A stretch of DNA of 7,027 nucleotides from an uncultured bacterium (GCA_937928235.1 CALEZE010000013.1:1-7027); one strand, 5' to 3'. Counted from the stretch's first letter, positions 1 through 6,265 are shown. Program-made: numbers and translations. The notes: generated by a model not told the origin, from the sequence alone.

Positions 1-178
1 GGTCCCAGTAATACTTAACTATTTTTACCAAAACCAGGGAAACTTGTAAAAAAATAGAAAGACCTTTGAGTTCGCGCCGGAAACTAACAAGAAAAAGTGT
101 ACCGCTTACCAAACCGATCACGAGGTCTACCGGGGAAACTACTTGTAAAAAGTGGACAAGTTGTGCATGGTTAAACAT
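1..178 (-). CDS. Hydrophobic membrane protein, 3'-truncated by window edge
   Basis: I do not recognise this gene. An ATG at 178-176 opens a frame that stays open for 59 codons to the left edge, so the C-terminus is missing. An in-frame TAA lies 12 nt before the ATG, which fixes the start region. The peptide begins MFNHAQLVHFLQVV and is strongly hydrophobic. One segment covers about residues 8-33, followed by a basic Arg-Arg-Glu-Leu-Lys turn at 34-38. A second segment covers about residues 40-54 and then Lys-Ile-Val-Lys-Tyr-Tyr-Trp. This fits two membrane helices with a positive cytoplasmic loop. FLQVV, FLVS and FLQVS recur in frame. No Shine-Dalgarno is visible. It lies 54 nt downstream of the 66-aa gene on the same strand, so the two may be co-transcribed. 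A small two-helix protein beside virion genes could be a holin, but nothing specific shows that. Membrane protein is likely; function is unknown. Confidence 0.55.
   Translation of the reverse strand, partial: MFNHAQLVHFLQVVSPVDLVIGLVSGTLFLVSFRRELKGLSIFLQVSLVLVKIVKYYWD
34..160 (-). repeat. Three imperfect repeats inside the left-edge membrane gene
   Basis: Three related stretches occur on the plus strand at about 34-57, 77-102 and 130-160. They share the pattern CCGG(GG)AAACT(ACT)TGTAAAAA with small gaps. Read on the minus strand they all fall in the same frame of the membrane gene and encode FLQVVS, LFLVSF and IFLQVS. The repetition is therefore most simply an in-frame repeat of hydrophobic codons rather than iterons or operators. 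Confidence 0.4.
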
Positions 179-232
179 TTTTATGGTTAGTTAGTCACAA
201 GAGCCGATAGAGGGGCCTTAGCGTTGACTTGG

Positions 233-433
233 TTAGCCCGTAGGCTCGCTTTTGCCCGTGTTTCTGGCCTCTAAAAGCATCTTTAAATACCTTTTATACT
301 TTAATACGCCGGCTTCTGCTTTGGCAAGGGTTAGTAAACGGGTTGCTTGAGTGTCGTTAATCACTCCGGAGGACCGCAACTTTGATATTTCCTTTTTCCT
401 TTTAAGGAGAGTTGTGTGTCGAAAGAAGAACAT
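233..433 (-). CDS. Small basic helical protein, 66 aa
   Basis: I do not recognise this gene. The product is short and rich in Lys and Arg, with an N-terminal Phe-Phe-Phe-Arg, a basic stretch LKRKKEISKLR at residues 10-20, and a long predicted helix from about residue 27 to 57 ending in YKRYLKMLLEARN. Such a composition fits a nucleic-acid-binding or regulatory protein, but no helix-turn-helix can be claimed. It ends with TAA. No Shine-Dalgarno precedes the ATG. Instead a TAAAAT hexamer ends 6 nt before it, with a 4/6 -35 exactly 17 nt further up, which argues for a leaderless mRNA and for this start. It is divergent from the 87-aa gene and is followed 54 nt later by the membrane gene. Because it is short, a chance frame cannot be excluded. 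Confidence 0.5.
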   Translation of the reverse strand: MFFFRHTTLLKRKKEISKLRSSGVINDTQATRLLTLAKAEAGVLKYKRYLKMLLEARNTGKSEPTG

Positions 434-439
434 AAAGAC

Positions 440-468
440 ATTTTAACAGGTACCCTTTAGGGAGTCGA
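440..468 (-). promoter_or_regulatory. Promoter for the 66-aa gene, leaderless layout
   Basis: On the minus strand the -35 is TCGACT (468-463, 4/6 match to TTGACA), followed by a 17-nt spacer and a -10 TAAAAT (445-440, 5/6). The ATG follows after 6 nt (GTCTTT), so transcription would start at or next to the start codon. The same geometry recurs upstream of the 87-aa and 1220-aa genes. Confidence 0.55.
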
Positions 469-476
469 ACCATAGA

Positions 477-568
477 GAGGGGAGAGTACCTTTAAATTAC
501 CACTGTCGTAAAATATTTATTATGCGACGTTATGTTTTGTGCGTATTACTACGGGGCTACCTCCCCTC
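477..568. promoter_or_regulatory. Divergent control region: paired CTCCCCTC sites and central dyad
   Basis: The 171-bp gap between the 66-aa and 87-aa genes holds the 8-mer CTCCCCTC twice, each copy pointing toward the promoter beside it. One lies at 484-477 on the minus strand, 8 nt before the minus -35. The other lies at 561-568 on the plus strand, 1 nt before the plus -35. Between them, 505-528 is an AT-rich imperfect dyad with arms GTCG and CGAC; 9 of 12 paired positions are symmetric. It sits near the midpoint of the two -35 elements. These are plausible operator or activator sites. No protein can be named and chance is possible. Confidence 0.35.
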
Positions 569-569
569 A

Positions 570-598
570 TTGACTTTTTGAGGATTTTTGGTGATCAT
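570..598 (+). promoter_or_regulatory. Candidate promoter for the 87-aa gene
   Basis: TTGACT at 570-575 is a 5/6 -35. After exactly 17 nt comes GATCAT at 593-598, a weak 4/6 -10. The GTG start codon at 605 follows after 6 nt, the same distance seen at two minus-strand genes. The weak -10 suggests low or activated expression. Confidence 0.4.
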
Positions 599-604
599 TG
601 AATT

Positions 605-868
605 GTGAAACCTTTTAAGGCGGCAACGCTGACCTACGTCCTTACCATGGCAATACTAGCCACGGTGTACTTAATGTATTCCGTGTTTCACCTACTCGCC
701 CCTACCGAAGCGCAACCTTTTGAAGGAGTTGATGTTTTGGACCAACCAATAGCGGAAGACACAACCGACCCCAACTACTTGGAGATTATCTGTGCAGAGT
801 TCATAGCAGAAGGTACACAAGAGCCGGCTTCGCAAAGTGCCCTAAGAACCACTTCACCTACTAATTAA
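605..868 (+). CDS. Small single-pass membrane or secreted protein, 87 aa
   Basis: I do not recognise this gene. The GTG-started product has a short basic N-terminus (MKPFK), one hydrophobic helix at about residues 7-32 (TYVLTMAILATVYLMYSVFH), then an acidic, Pro/Thr-rich tail of about 55 residues. By the positive-inside rule the tail would face outward. An APTEA stretch after the helix could be a signal-peptidase site, so anchor versus cleaved signal is open. A stop codon overlaps the six bases before the GTG, so the frame cannot start earlier. An ATG at 647 would cut into the helix. There is no Shine-Dalgarno at useful distance (GAGGA is over 20 nt away), but a -35/-10 pair with leaderless spacing supports the GTG. 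It is the only plus-strand gene here. It converges with the 1220-aa gene and overlaps its last 15 bases. A spanin-like or host-surface role is possible but unproven. Confidence 0.5.
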   Translation: MKPFKAATLTYVLTMAILATVYLMYSVFHLLAPTEAQPFEGVDVLDQPIAEDTTDPNYLEIICAEFIAEGTQEPASQSALRTTSPTN

Positions 869-3800
869 AGGCGTATTGTCCAAGGCCCCGGCTTTCTTTG
901 CAGCTCTTAATAACTTTCTTACCGTCGTTGTGTCGTTACTTACCCTGCTTGGTGCGTGGCCCAAAAGATCGATCTTTGCAGCCTGGAAAATGTCAGACAT
1001 TATGTTGCTCATTTTTTTAGCTTTTTCGTCTGGTGCGAGTTTTTGAAACTCCTCCCTTTCGACTAGTTTAGAAAAGTAGTAATTTGTGGCATACCCAACA
1101 TAAGCCTGCATCTCTGCTTTTTGCTTTCCGTTTAACTTAACAGTTTGTGCCTTGCCGTCTTTGGATATTTGTATTGACCTCGAGACTACCCTTGGTGCCT
1201 GCTGTTTCTCTCCGGACTCACGGAATATCTCAAAGACCTCTTTACCTATCGGGTCCTGTTGGAGTCTTGAAACGAAGGCAGGATTAAACATCACATTAAA
1301 GAGGTGATTAGTACCATTCTGATACATTTCCATAGGCACACCACGGGTTGTCATTTTTTGGGGAAGGGTGTTTGCGAGTAAAGGAACCCTCAACTTGGTT
1401 CTGTTTACACTCTGTTTTATTAAGCTGGGGTCAGTTGTGTCCCGTGTTTCATTGTTAAGTAGTTGCCTAAGCTGGTTAAGAATAGTTGGTGTCATGGAAG
1501 AGGGGGCGTTAGCAAGGACACTTAATACAACTTGCGGTATATCATTAAAGCCTGTAAGCTCCTGGACTCCGGAAAGAAGAGGTTGATCAACAAGTGTCTG
1601 GCTTCCCGTTGAAAGCCCTTGTAAGGCGGCCCCCACGATACCAGCGTTTGTAGCTTTGTTTGCATCAATATCTGCCCCCATTGCAAGAGGGATTGACTGT
1701 GGTTGGAACCAGTCATAACTTACAATCATATCGCCGTTTTTCGCTTTAGCGCTTTCGTTGTCAAAACCAGAAAGGAGGTATCGCAAGAGTGCGGACGCGT
1801 TAAGCCTGTACTCACCAAAACCGCCCTCCCTTGCTTCCTGCTGCAAATCAAAGTCCCCGCCAAACTCGCCTTCCGCGCTTCCGGTTATAATTCCGAGTCT
1901 GTGCAGTGCAGCACCGGTCCCTACAAGCCCTGCCGTGCCGGTCAAGGCTCTGCTCACAGACTCTACAAACCTTTTTTGTCTAAACGCCTCACCAGTCCTA
2001 AAAGGACGCGCTAACTCAAAGACAGCAGAAACAAACCCAGCCGGTGAATAGTCTATACCTCTTTGCAATATGTTAGCTGGGGTCTTAGGGTACTTAAGAA
2101 CCAAGTCACCCAAACCAAAACTTCCAGGAGATGTAACAGTCTTTTTATTTATTCCAACAATGTTTAACCCTTTCTTAAGAGAAGAAAACAAGCCGGAGAG
2201 TGTTGTGTCGTCTTGGAAAGTTCTATAAAGCCCGTCATAAACTGCCGCATCAACCATATCTTCTGTTGCCTCTTTAACACCAGCAGCTTTCATTTGTTGT
2301 CTTAAAGACTCCTCATAGGAAGCCTGGAAAGCCGCCCTGTCTGGGACCTTGAGTTCAAGATCAAGAAGGGTTTGTAGTTTCTTTCCTATTTCCCCCCTAA
2401 AGGTGGCCGTTTTGGGCAGTTCAAACTTGCTAGCACCAATTCCTGTATCAATACCTTTTAAAGCATCTTCTAGCCCCAACTTAAAACCTTTCTTGAAGCC
2501 GCTCGCCTGTGTACGAAGGCTGGGTAGTGCTTTGGTCCTAGTGCCTGTGGCAACACCAGTTAGAAAGTCGACAGGGTAAGCCACAAGGTCTTTAACATTT
2601 TCTATTGCCGCAAAACCGGTGTTACCAACCACGTTTCTGATAGCAGTCTTAAAGTTAAGAAGTTGGGCAAAAATTTGGAATGTAGATATCTTTGTACCAA
2701 TAGAGGGCGGCACTCGTTCTGCTATTTTGTCCATTAGTTGAGCCGCTTTAACTACCTGTTCTCTACTCCCGGGAGGTGCTTTACTAGCAGCCCTTGCAAG
2801 TTTATCTATTTCTTTAGCCGCCTCTGCCGACATCTCAATTTGTTTTTTAGGGGGCAGGCTTGCATTAGCCCTTTTAATAACTCTGCTTGCATAGGCCAGT
2901 GCCCCTTCCGGAGTAAGGCGTGCCCACATAGAAAGAGCCTGCACTCCTTGCCCCCAAGTCGTTGCTTGTTCTGCTAGTGTCTCTGCTACATCAACGGCTT
3001 GCTCGTACTGCCCTGTCTTTTGGAACCGGCGCATCATATCAAGACCAATTGCGGTCTTTTCTGCACTAACATCCGTTGGGTCCTTGAGCCTTCTCCAGCT
3101 GGCATCAAGTCCTTGGTTATCAATAAAGTCCTGGGCCGTTTTTAAGGTTTTCTTGTTGGTTATTGCTTTGTAAAAACCCTCCACTTGGTCTGCCACTTCT
3201 GGCGCAGTCGTGTCTGCTTCGCGGACAGTACCTATGAACGTGCGCTCTTTCATTCCTGGAGGTGCTTCTGGGGCTATTCTTACAATAGGTAGTTCTTTGG
3301 AGGCACTCCCAACTGGTGAATACGAGTATCCCAACTCTTTGAGTTTCTGCGCAATGTTGGCGGATCCTTCTTGTCCAACTCGCCCCACTCCAACATCAAA
3401 TTGTGCCAAAGCCTGCCTTCCAGTGACCCCTTTTGGCAGGTCTTTCATTAGTTTGTCGTCAATATCCAACGCTTCTTGCATACTTCGGTATTCCTCGTTA
3501 AAAATCTTGTATGTATCTTCTGTTAACTTTTCGTCTGGGGAGAACCTCTTTGAAAACCTGCTTTTATCTACCAGGTCACCCGCCTTTTCAAAACCTTCCA
3601 CTTCCGCAGTTCCCAGGTCAACCTTCTTAGTAATGTCGTGAAGATCACGAAGTTTTACTCCCGCATCTTCAATAGCCTTTCTCTCTGCTGGGTTAAGATC
3701 TGTAATACCTTTTTTGATAAAGTCCTCCGCCTTTTCGTACTTCGCTGCTTTTCTTAAAACATTAACCAAATCATCCGGAGCTTCCTTGACTCCCTTTTCT

Positions 3801-4516
3801 GCTAACTCCTTGAGGAGTTTTTCTCCCCCCTCTTTAGTAAGTGCCTTTAACCCTCCAACAGCCAAACCGGTCACAAGTCCTCCCGGACCGAAGTCTGCTA
3901 TATCGAAGGCAGCCTGGACACCAGGGTCCGCAATGATTTCTAACCCAGACTCCAAGGCAAGCCCTTTGTCTTTGAGCGTTCTCCTCACACGACCCGGAGT
4001 TCTGGCGACAGTCTCTACACCTTCTTTACTTGAGAGCAACTCCCCGGTACGACCGAAACTTCTCGCTGTCTCTCCGGGAAGGTCTGCAATAAACTCGAGT
4101 GTTTTTCCGGCAGGAGGTGTTGTACTTGGCCCAATCCCAAAAGGTCCAACGCCAATCAAGGGGCGTCTGCCAGCTTTATCCAGCGTGTCTCTTAACTTCT
4201 CCGGGAATTTAACCTCTGGAACCCTTTGTAATACCTGGCCCGCTTTTCTTAAGGTTGGGGACTCGTAAGCGCTGGGATCCCCCGCAATCATTCTTGCAAC
4301 AAGCGTGTCCTTTCTGTCTTCAACAAACCGCTTTGCACCACTTCTCACCCTTTCGCTTACTCCTTGAGCCTTCTCGCGGGCATTACTTTTAAATTCGTCG
4401 AAGTCAAAAACCTGTCTATTCTTGTCTTGTTGTCTACGTTTCTTTTCTTCTTCCTCACGCAACTTAGAAACAGAAGCCGCTATGGAGTCTCTTAATCGTT
4501 CAAATAATCCGGGCAT
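854..4516 (-). CDS. Giant phage virion protein, LPD-like (probable internal/ejection protein), 1220 aa
   Basis: This is a mostly helical, Lys/Glu/Ala-rich soluble protein. Residues 1-75 form a charged helical N-terminus. Residues 141-157 read EFIADLPGETARSFGRT, and 210-226 is a Gly-rich hydrophobic patch. Residues 250-460 are helical and charged, and 500-600 are Ala-rich helices. Residues 619-632 (LLNFKTAIRNVVGN) resemble the 'N-x-K-T-x-x-R-N-x-x-G-N' motif I associate with large phage polyprotein-like proteins. Residues 808-817 (KYPKTPANIL), 857-878 (hydrophobic, Gly/Ala-rich), 932-948 (DWFQPQ...PLAMG) and 1046-1054 (LLANTLPQK) follow the layout of 'large polyvalent protein associated' regions. 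No enzymatic motif is evident. Known proteins of this kind are large virion-associated or DNA-ejection cargo proteins, so I infer a role inside the capsid or at the portal. It starts 33 nt after the 378-aa gene behind its own promoter with no Shine-Dalgarno. It ends in TGA, overlapping the plus-strand 87-aa gene by 15 nt. Coding status is certain; the role is moderate. Confidence 0.9.
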   Translation of the reverse strand: MPGLFERLRDSIAASVSKLREEEEKKRRQQDKNRQVFDFDEFKSNAREKAQGVSERVRSGAKRFVEDRKDTLVARMIAGDPSAYESPTLRKAGQVLQRVPEVKFPEKLRDTLDKAGRRPLIGVGPFGIGPSTTPPAGKTLEFIADLPGETARSFGRTGELLSSKEGVETVARTPGRVRRTLKDKGLALESGLEIIADPGVQAAFDIADFGPGGLVTGLAVGGLKALTKEGGEKLLKELAEKGVKEAPDDLVNVLRKAAKYEKAEDFIKKGITDLNPAERKAIEDAGVKLRDLHDITKKVDLGTAEVEGFEKAGDLVDKSRFSKRFSPDEKLTEDTYKIFNEEYRSMQEALDIDDKLMKDLPKGVTGRQALAQFDVGVGRVGQEGSANIAQKLKELGYSYSPVGSASKELPIVRIAPEAPPGMKERTFIGTVREADTTAPEVADQVEGFYKAITNKKTLKTAQDFIDNQGLDASWRRLKDPTDVSAEKTAIGLDMMRRFQKTGQYEQAVDVAETLAEQATTWGQGVQALSMWARLTPEGALAYASRVIKRANASLPPKKQIEMSAEAAKEIDKLARAASKAPPGSREQVVKAAQLMDKIAERVPPSIGTKISTFQIFAQLLNFKTAIRNVVGNTGFAAIENVKDLVAYPVDFLTGVATGTRTKALPSLRTQASGFKKGFKLGLEDALKGIDTGIGASKFELPKTATFRGEIGKKLQTLLDLELKVPDRAAFQASYEESLRQQMKAAGVKEATEDMVDAAVYDGLYRTFQDDTTLSGLFSSLKKGLNIVGINKKTVTSPGSFGLGDLVLKYPKTPANILQRGIDYSPAGFVSAVFELARPFRTGEAFRQKRFVESVSRALTGTAGLVGTGAALHRLGIITGSAEGEFGGDFDLQQEAREGGFGEYRLNASALLRYLLSGFDNESAKAKNGDMIVSYDWFQPQSIPLAMGADIDANKATNAGIVGAALQGLSTGSQTLVDQPLLSGVQELTGFNDIPQVVLSVLANAPSSMTPTILNQLRQLLNNETRDTTDPSLIKQSVNRTKLRVPLLANTLPQKMTTRGVPMEMYQNGTNHLFNVMFNPAFVSRLQQDPIGKEVFEIFRESGEKQQAPRVVSRSIQISKDGKAQTVKLNGKQKAEMQAYVGYATNYYFSKLVEREEFQKLAPDEKAKKMSNIMSDIFQAAKIDLLGHAPSRVSNDTTTVRKLLRAAKKAGALDNTPLISR

Positions 4517-4522
4517 GATCTC

Positions 4523-4551
4523 ATTATAGTAGTTTCCGGTCAGGTTGTCTT
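4523..4551 (-). promoter_or_regulatory. Strong promoter for the 1220-aa gene, leaderless layout
   Basis: On the minus strand AAGACA (4551-4546, 4/6) is followed by a 17-nt spacer and a perfect TATAAT (4528-4523). The ATG at 4516 comes after 6 nt (GAGATC), so the predicted transcript begins at the start codon. The -35 overlaps the TAA stop of the upstream 378-aa gene. This is the best sigma70-like promoter in the window. Confidence 0.65.
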
Positions 4552-5686
4552 AAAGGTCGTCAAGGTCACCACCTCCGGAGGAGGACCTTATACTGCCACC
4601 CTTCCCCACTTTGGCAGCAAGTGCCTTGTGCAAAGACCAAAGCTCATCAACGTCAACACCAGCTGCGCGCAAAGCGTCCTGTTTGCTGTTAATTTCTTTC
4701 CAAACGTCATACTCCGTCTTGGCACCTGCCACGATAGAATTCCATACATCCTTTGTTTTTTGGTCACTCTTGCTAGTGCTTTTCTTATTTGCTTGCTGTA
4801 TTTGCTCTAGTTTAAGCTCAAAGGCCCTGTCTTTTTCCGCTTCACTTGACTGGAATTGCCTGGTTCTTTCTGCCTCTGCCCTGCTCTCTGCGTCAGAAAT
4901 GTCAGCACTAAAGGCGGATGTGCTTGCCGAGAAAAGGTCTGTCAAAAGGTCCATAGCCGTATCTCTGTCGTCTGTGGTGAAATCAACCCCAAGCTCGTAC
5001 GGCCTGGCTCTTTGTTTGTCGTCCTCAATAGAGTAGGCAATTAATTCCTTCACCAGGTTCATTTTGCCGGTTAGCCCTATCTCCTCCCTTTCTTTTTGCC
5101 TTAGTATTTTATTCAATTCCTTAAGAAGTGGCTGTTGCTCTTTTGCTGTTATAGCCACTCTGTCTGCCTCGGTTATCAAGAAGTCCCCAGACCTTTGTTT
5201 TACAGAAGGCTCTATGCCTTCGATTAGATCTTCCGTTTCAAGCGCTCTACCTGCTAACTGGTTAACAAGTTCTTGCTGTTGCGGTAGGCCCTGTTCTGTG
5301 CTTAACCTGCTGTAGCGGTCACTAATAGGTTCAAGGCCGGCATAGTAATTAATAAGCGCTGTCCTTGCAGCGTCAACCTTTGCCTTCTCTTGTGCGTCCC
5401 TTTCCTGTGTTTTTGCAAAAAGATCCGCTACATAGTCTGTCCTTGGGGTGGGCGTAGAAGCTGGGGCAGAAGGTGTGGGACTGGAAGGAGCCGGAGCCGA
5501 AGGCGCGGAAGGAGCCGGCTGACTACCAGCCCTAACAAGGTTTAAAAGTTGTGTGTTCTGGGCGGCTGTCCCTGCATAGTTTTGTATGCCGTATCTTGAA
5601 GCCAGTGAAGTACGCGAACCAAAGTCGGAAGGTTGACCAACAGATTTTAAGTAGTCAACAATAGAAGTGTTCACATTTAAAGCCAT
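4550..5686 (-). CDS. Modular virion protein: N-terminal module, Pro/Ser/Ala linker, coiled coil, 378 aa
   Basis: Three parts can be seen. Residues 5-52 form a compact module (SIVDYLKSVGQPSDF, then RYGIQNYAGTAAQNTQLL). From memory this module recurs at the N-termini of otherwise different proteins in Patescibacteria-type phage or prophage clusters; its function is unknown to me. Residues 55-82 are a Pro/Ser/Ala/Thr linker. Residues 85-378 are mainly helical, with a charged coiled-coil-like stretch at about 262-303 rich in Glu, Arg and Gln, and an acidic Gly/Ser tail ending GGGDLDDL. The module-linker-coil design suggests an extended virion component, perhaps a scaffold, tail or cell-contact protein. 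It lies 39 nt after the 179-aa gene and 33 nt before the giant gene. The ATG has no Shine-Dalgarno, but an extended -10 lies 18 nt upstream. No in-frame ATG or GTG upstream competes convincingly. Coding is certain; function is unknown. Confidence 0.9.
   Translation of the reverse strand: MALNVNTSIVDYLKSVGQPSDFGSRTSLASRYGIQNYAGTAAQNTQLLNLVRAGSQPAPSAPSAPAPSSPTPSAPASTPTPRTDYVADLFAKTQERDAQEKAKVDAARTALINYYAGLEPISDRYSRLSTEQGLPQQQELVNQLAGRALETEDLIEGIEPSVKQRSGDFLITEADRVAITAKEQQPLLKELNKILRQKEREEIGLTGKMNLVKELIAYSIEDDKQRARPYELGVDFTTDDRDTAMDLLTDLFSASTSAFSADISDAESRAEAERTRQFQSSEAEKDRAFELKLEQIQQANKKSTSKSDQKTKDVWNSIVAGAKTEYDVWKEINSKQDALRAAGVDVDELWSLHKALAAKVGKGGSIRSSSGGGDLDDL
5441..5524 (-). repeat. Low-complexity Pro/Ser/Ala-coding stretch
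   Basis: This stretch encodes the linker of the 378-aa protein. It is a degenerate run of short units such as GCTCCGGC and CCTTCCGCGCC, all in frame, giving Ala-Pro-Ser type repeats. It is more GC-rich than the surrounding gene and a likely site of length variation between relatives. Confidence 0.7.
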
Positions 5687-5704
5687 GATAGGTTAGTCTG
5701 TTTT

Positions 5705-5713
5705 AGTATACCA
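5705..5713 (-). promoter_or_regulatory. Extended -10 promoter before the 378-aa gene
   Basis: The minus strand reads TGGTATACT, an extended -10 (TGn followed by TATACT, 5/6), just after the TAA of the 179-aa gene. No convincing -35 lies at 17 nt (GTGGTT), which is tolerable for an extended -10. The ATG is 18 nt downstream of the hexamer, so the leader would be only about 11-12 nt and contains no Shine-Dalgarno. Confidence 0.4.
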
Positions 5714-5725
5714 AAAAGGTCTACT

Positions 5726-6265
5726 TTAACCACCACTCATAACTTTTTTACGAACCTCAAGCAACTCAACGAGAGTCTCAAACCTCTTTTCCATTGGTTG
5801 ACTTGGGTCAAGGATTGTTCTCAACCTGGCTTCTTTCTCTCTAATATTGTTTTGCGCATCCTCTGAACCGCCCAAACTCGCAACATCAAAACCCTTTGTG
5901 GCTACCGTCTCTTCTTTTGTTTTCTGTCTGACAAAGCCACTTTGGGGGTCATGCTTGAAGTTTTCACTTAAAATCCGAGGGTTTTTGTCCGCCTCCTGGA
6001 ATAGTTTCTTTAGCTCTTTTGGGCACTCCGGATCGAAATCTGCCGAAAAAGCCAAAAGGTTTCCTTGTTCATCACACGCTTGCAAACACTCCTTTGGTAG
6101 TTCGTCTCCCGTTTTTGTGTACCATTTTGTAGGCCTCCAGTGAACAACTACACGACCGATCTTTTCTTTGTCTCCAATCCACATACCAAGTTGCTCTTTG
6201 TTGTGTATTTTCCCTTGAATTGTGCCAACAATATCGTTCGTCTTTTTGTCGTAGAAATAGATCAT
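5726..6265 (-). CDS. Unknown phage protein, 179 aa
   Basis: I do not recognise a family with known function. The N-terminal 50 residues look beta-rich (MIYFYDKKTNDIVGTIQGK, then GRVVVHWRPTKWYTKTG), like a small barrel or immunoglobulin-like fold. Cys occurs at 60, 64 and 81, too few for a clear metal site. Residues 85-179 are charged and helical, ending in RFETLVELLEVRKKVMSGG. It begins 10 nt after the 146-aa gene. AGG at 6274-6272 is a usable Shine-Dalgarno 6 nt before the ATG. Position between appendage-like genes and large virion genes suggests a structural or assembly protein of the same particle, by context only. It ends in TAA, and a promoter for the next gene follows at once. Confidence 0.87.
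   Translation of the reverse strand: MIYFYDKKTNDIVGTIQGKIHNKEQLGMWIGDKEKIGRVVVHWRPTKWYTKTGDELPKECLQACDEQGNLLAFSADFDPECPKELKKLFQEADKNPRILSENFKHDPQSGFVRQKTKEETVATKGFDVASLGGSEDAQNNIREKEARLRTILDPSQPMEKRFETLVELLEVRKKVMSGG

Noticed and set aside
2..148. Plus-strand frame interrupted by TAA at 47-49, as a possible pseudogene or readthrough gene
   Set aside because: The 32 codons after the stop are no longer than expected by chance, there is no start codon, and the opposite strand has a more convincing gene.
34..160. CCGGGGAAACT-type repeats as replication iterons or operators
   Set aside because: All units fall in one coding frame of the left-edge membrane gene and encode the same hydrophobic pattern, and spacing is irregular.
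12..194. Open plus-strand frame with two Cys-Lys-Lys motifs
   Set aside because: It lacks a usable start codon and a ribosome binding site, and is antisense to the hydrophobic minus-strand frame, whose composition explains it.
461..471. GGTTCGACTCC on the minus strand, like a tRNA T-arm
   Set aside because: No matching 5' acceptor strand or anticodon arm lies 60-75 nt upstream, and the T-stem has a mismatch. The TCGACT is better explained as the -35 of the 66-aa gene.
822..829. AGCCGGCT palindrome as a terminator for the giant gene
   Set aside because: It is a loop-less 8-bp palindrome with no following T-run on either strand, and lies inside the 87-aa gene. No convincing intrinsic terminator was found in the window.
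3210..4268. Long plus-strand frames (3210-3641 and 3714-4268) inside the giant gene
   Set aside because: They are Ser/Pro/Leu-rich antisense shadows of a Lys/Glu/Ala-rich gene, with no ribosome binding sites or domains.
4529..4540. CCGGAAACTACT in the 1220-aa promoter spacer resembling the left-edge repeats
   Set aside because: The match is about ten bases; the left copies are coding on the opposite strand and have no associated -35/-10. Chance is the simpler explanation.
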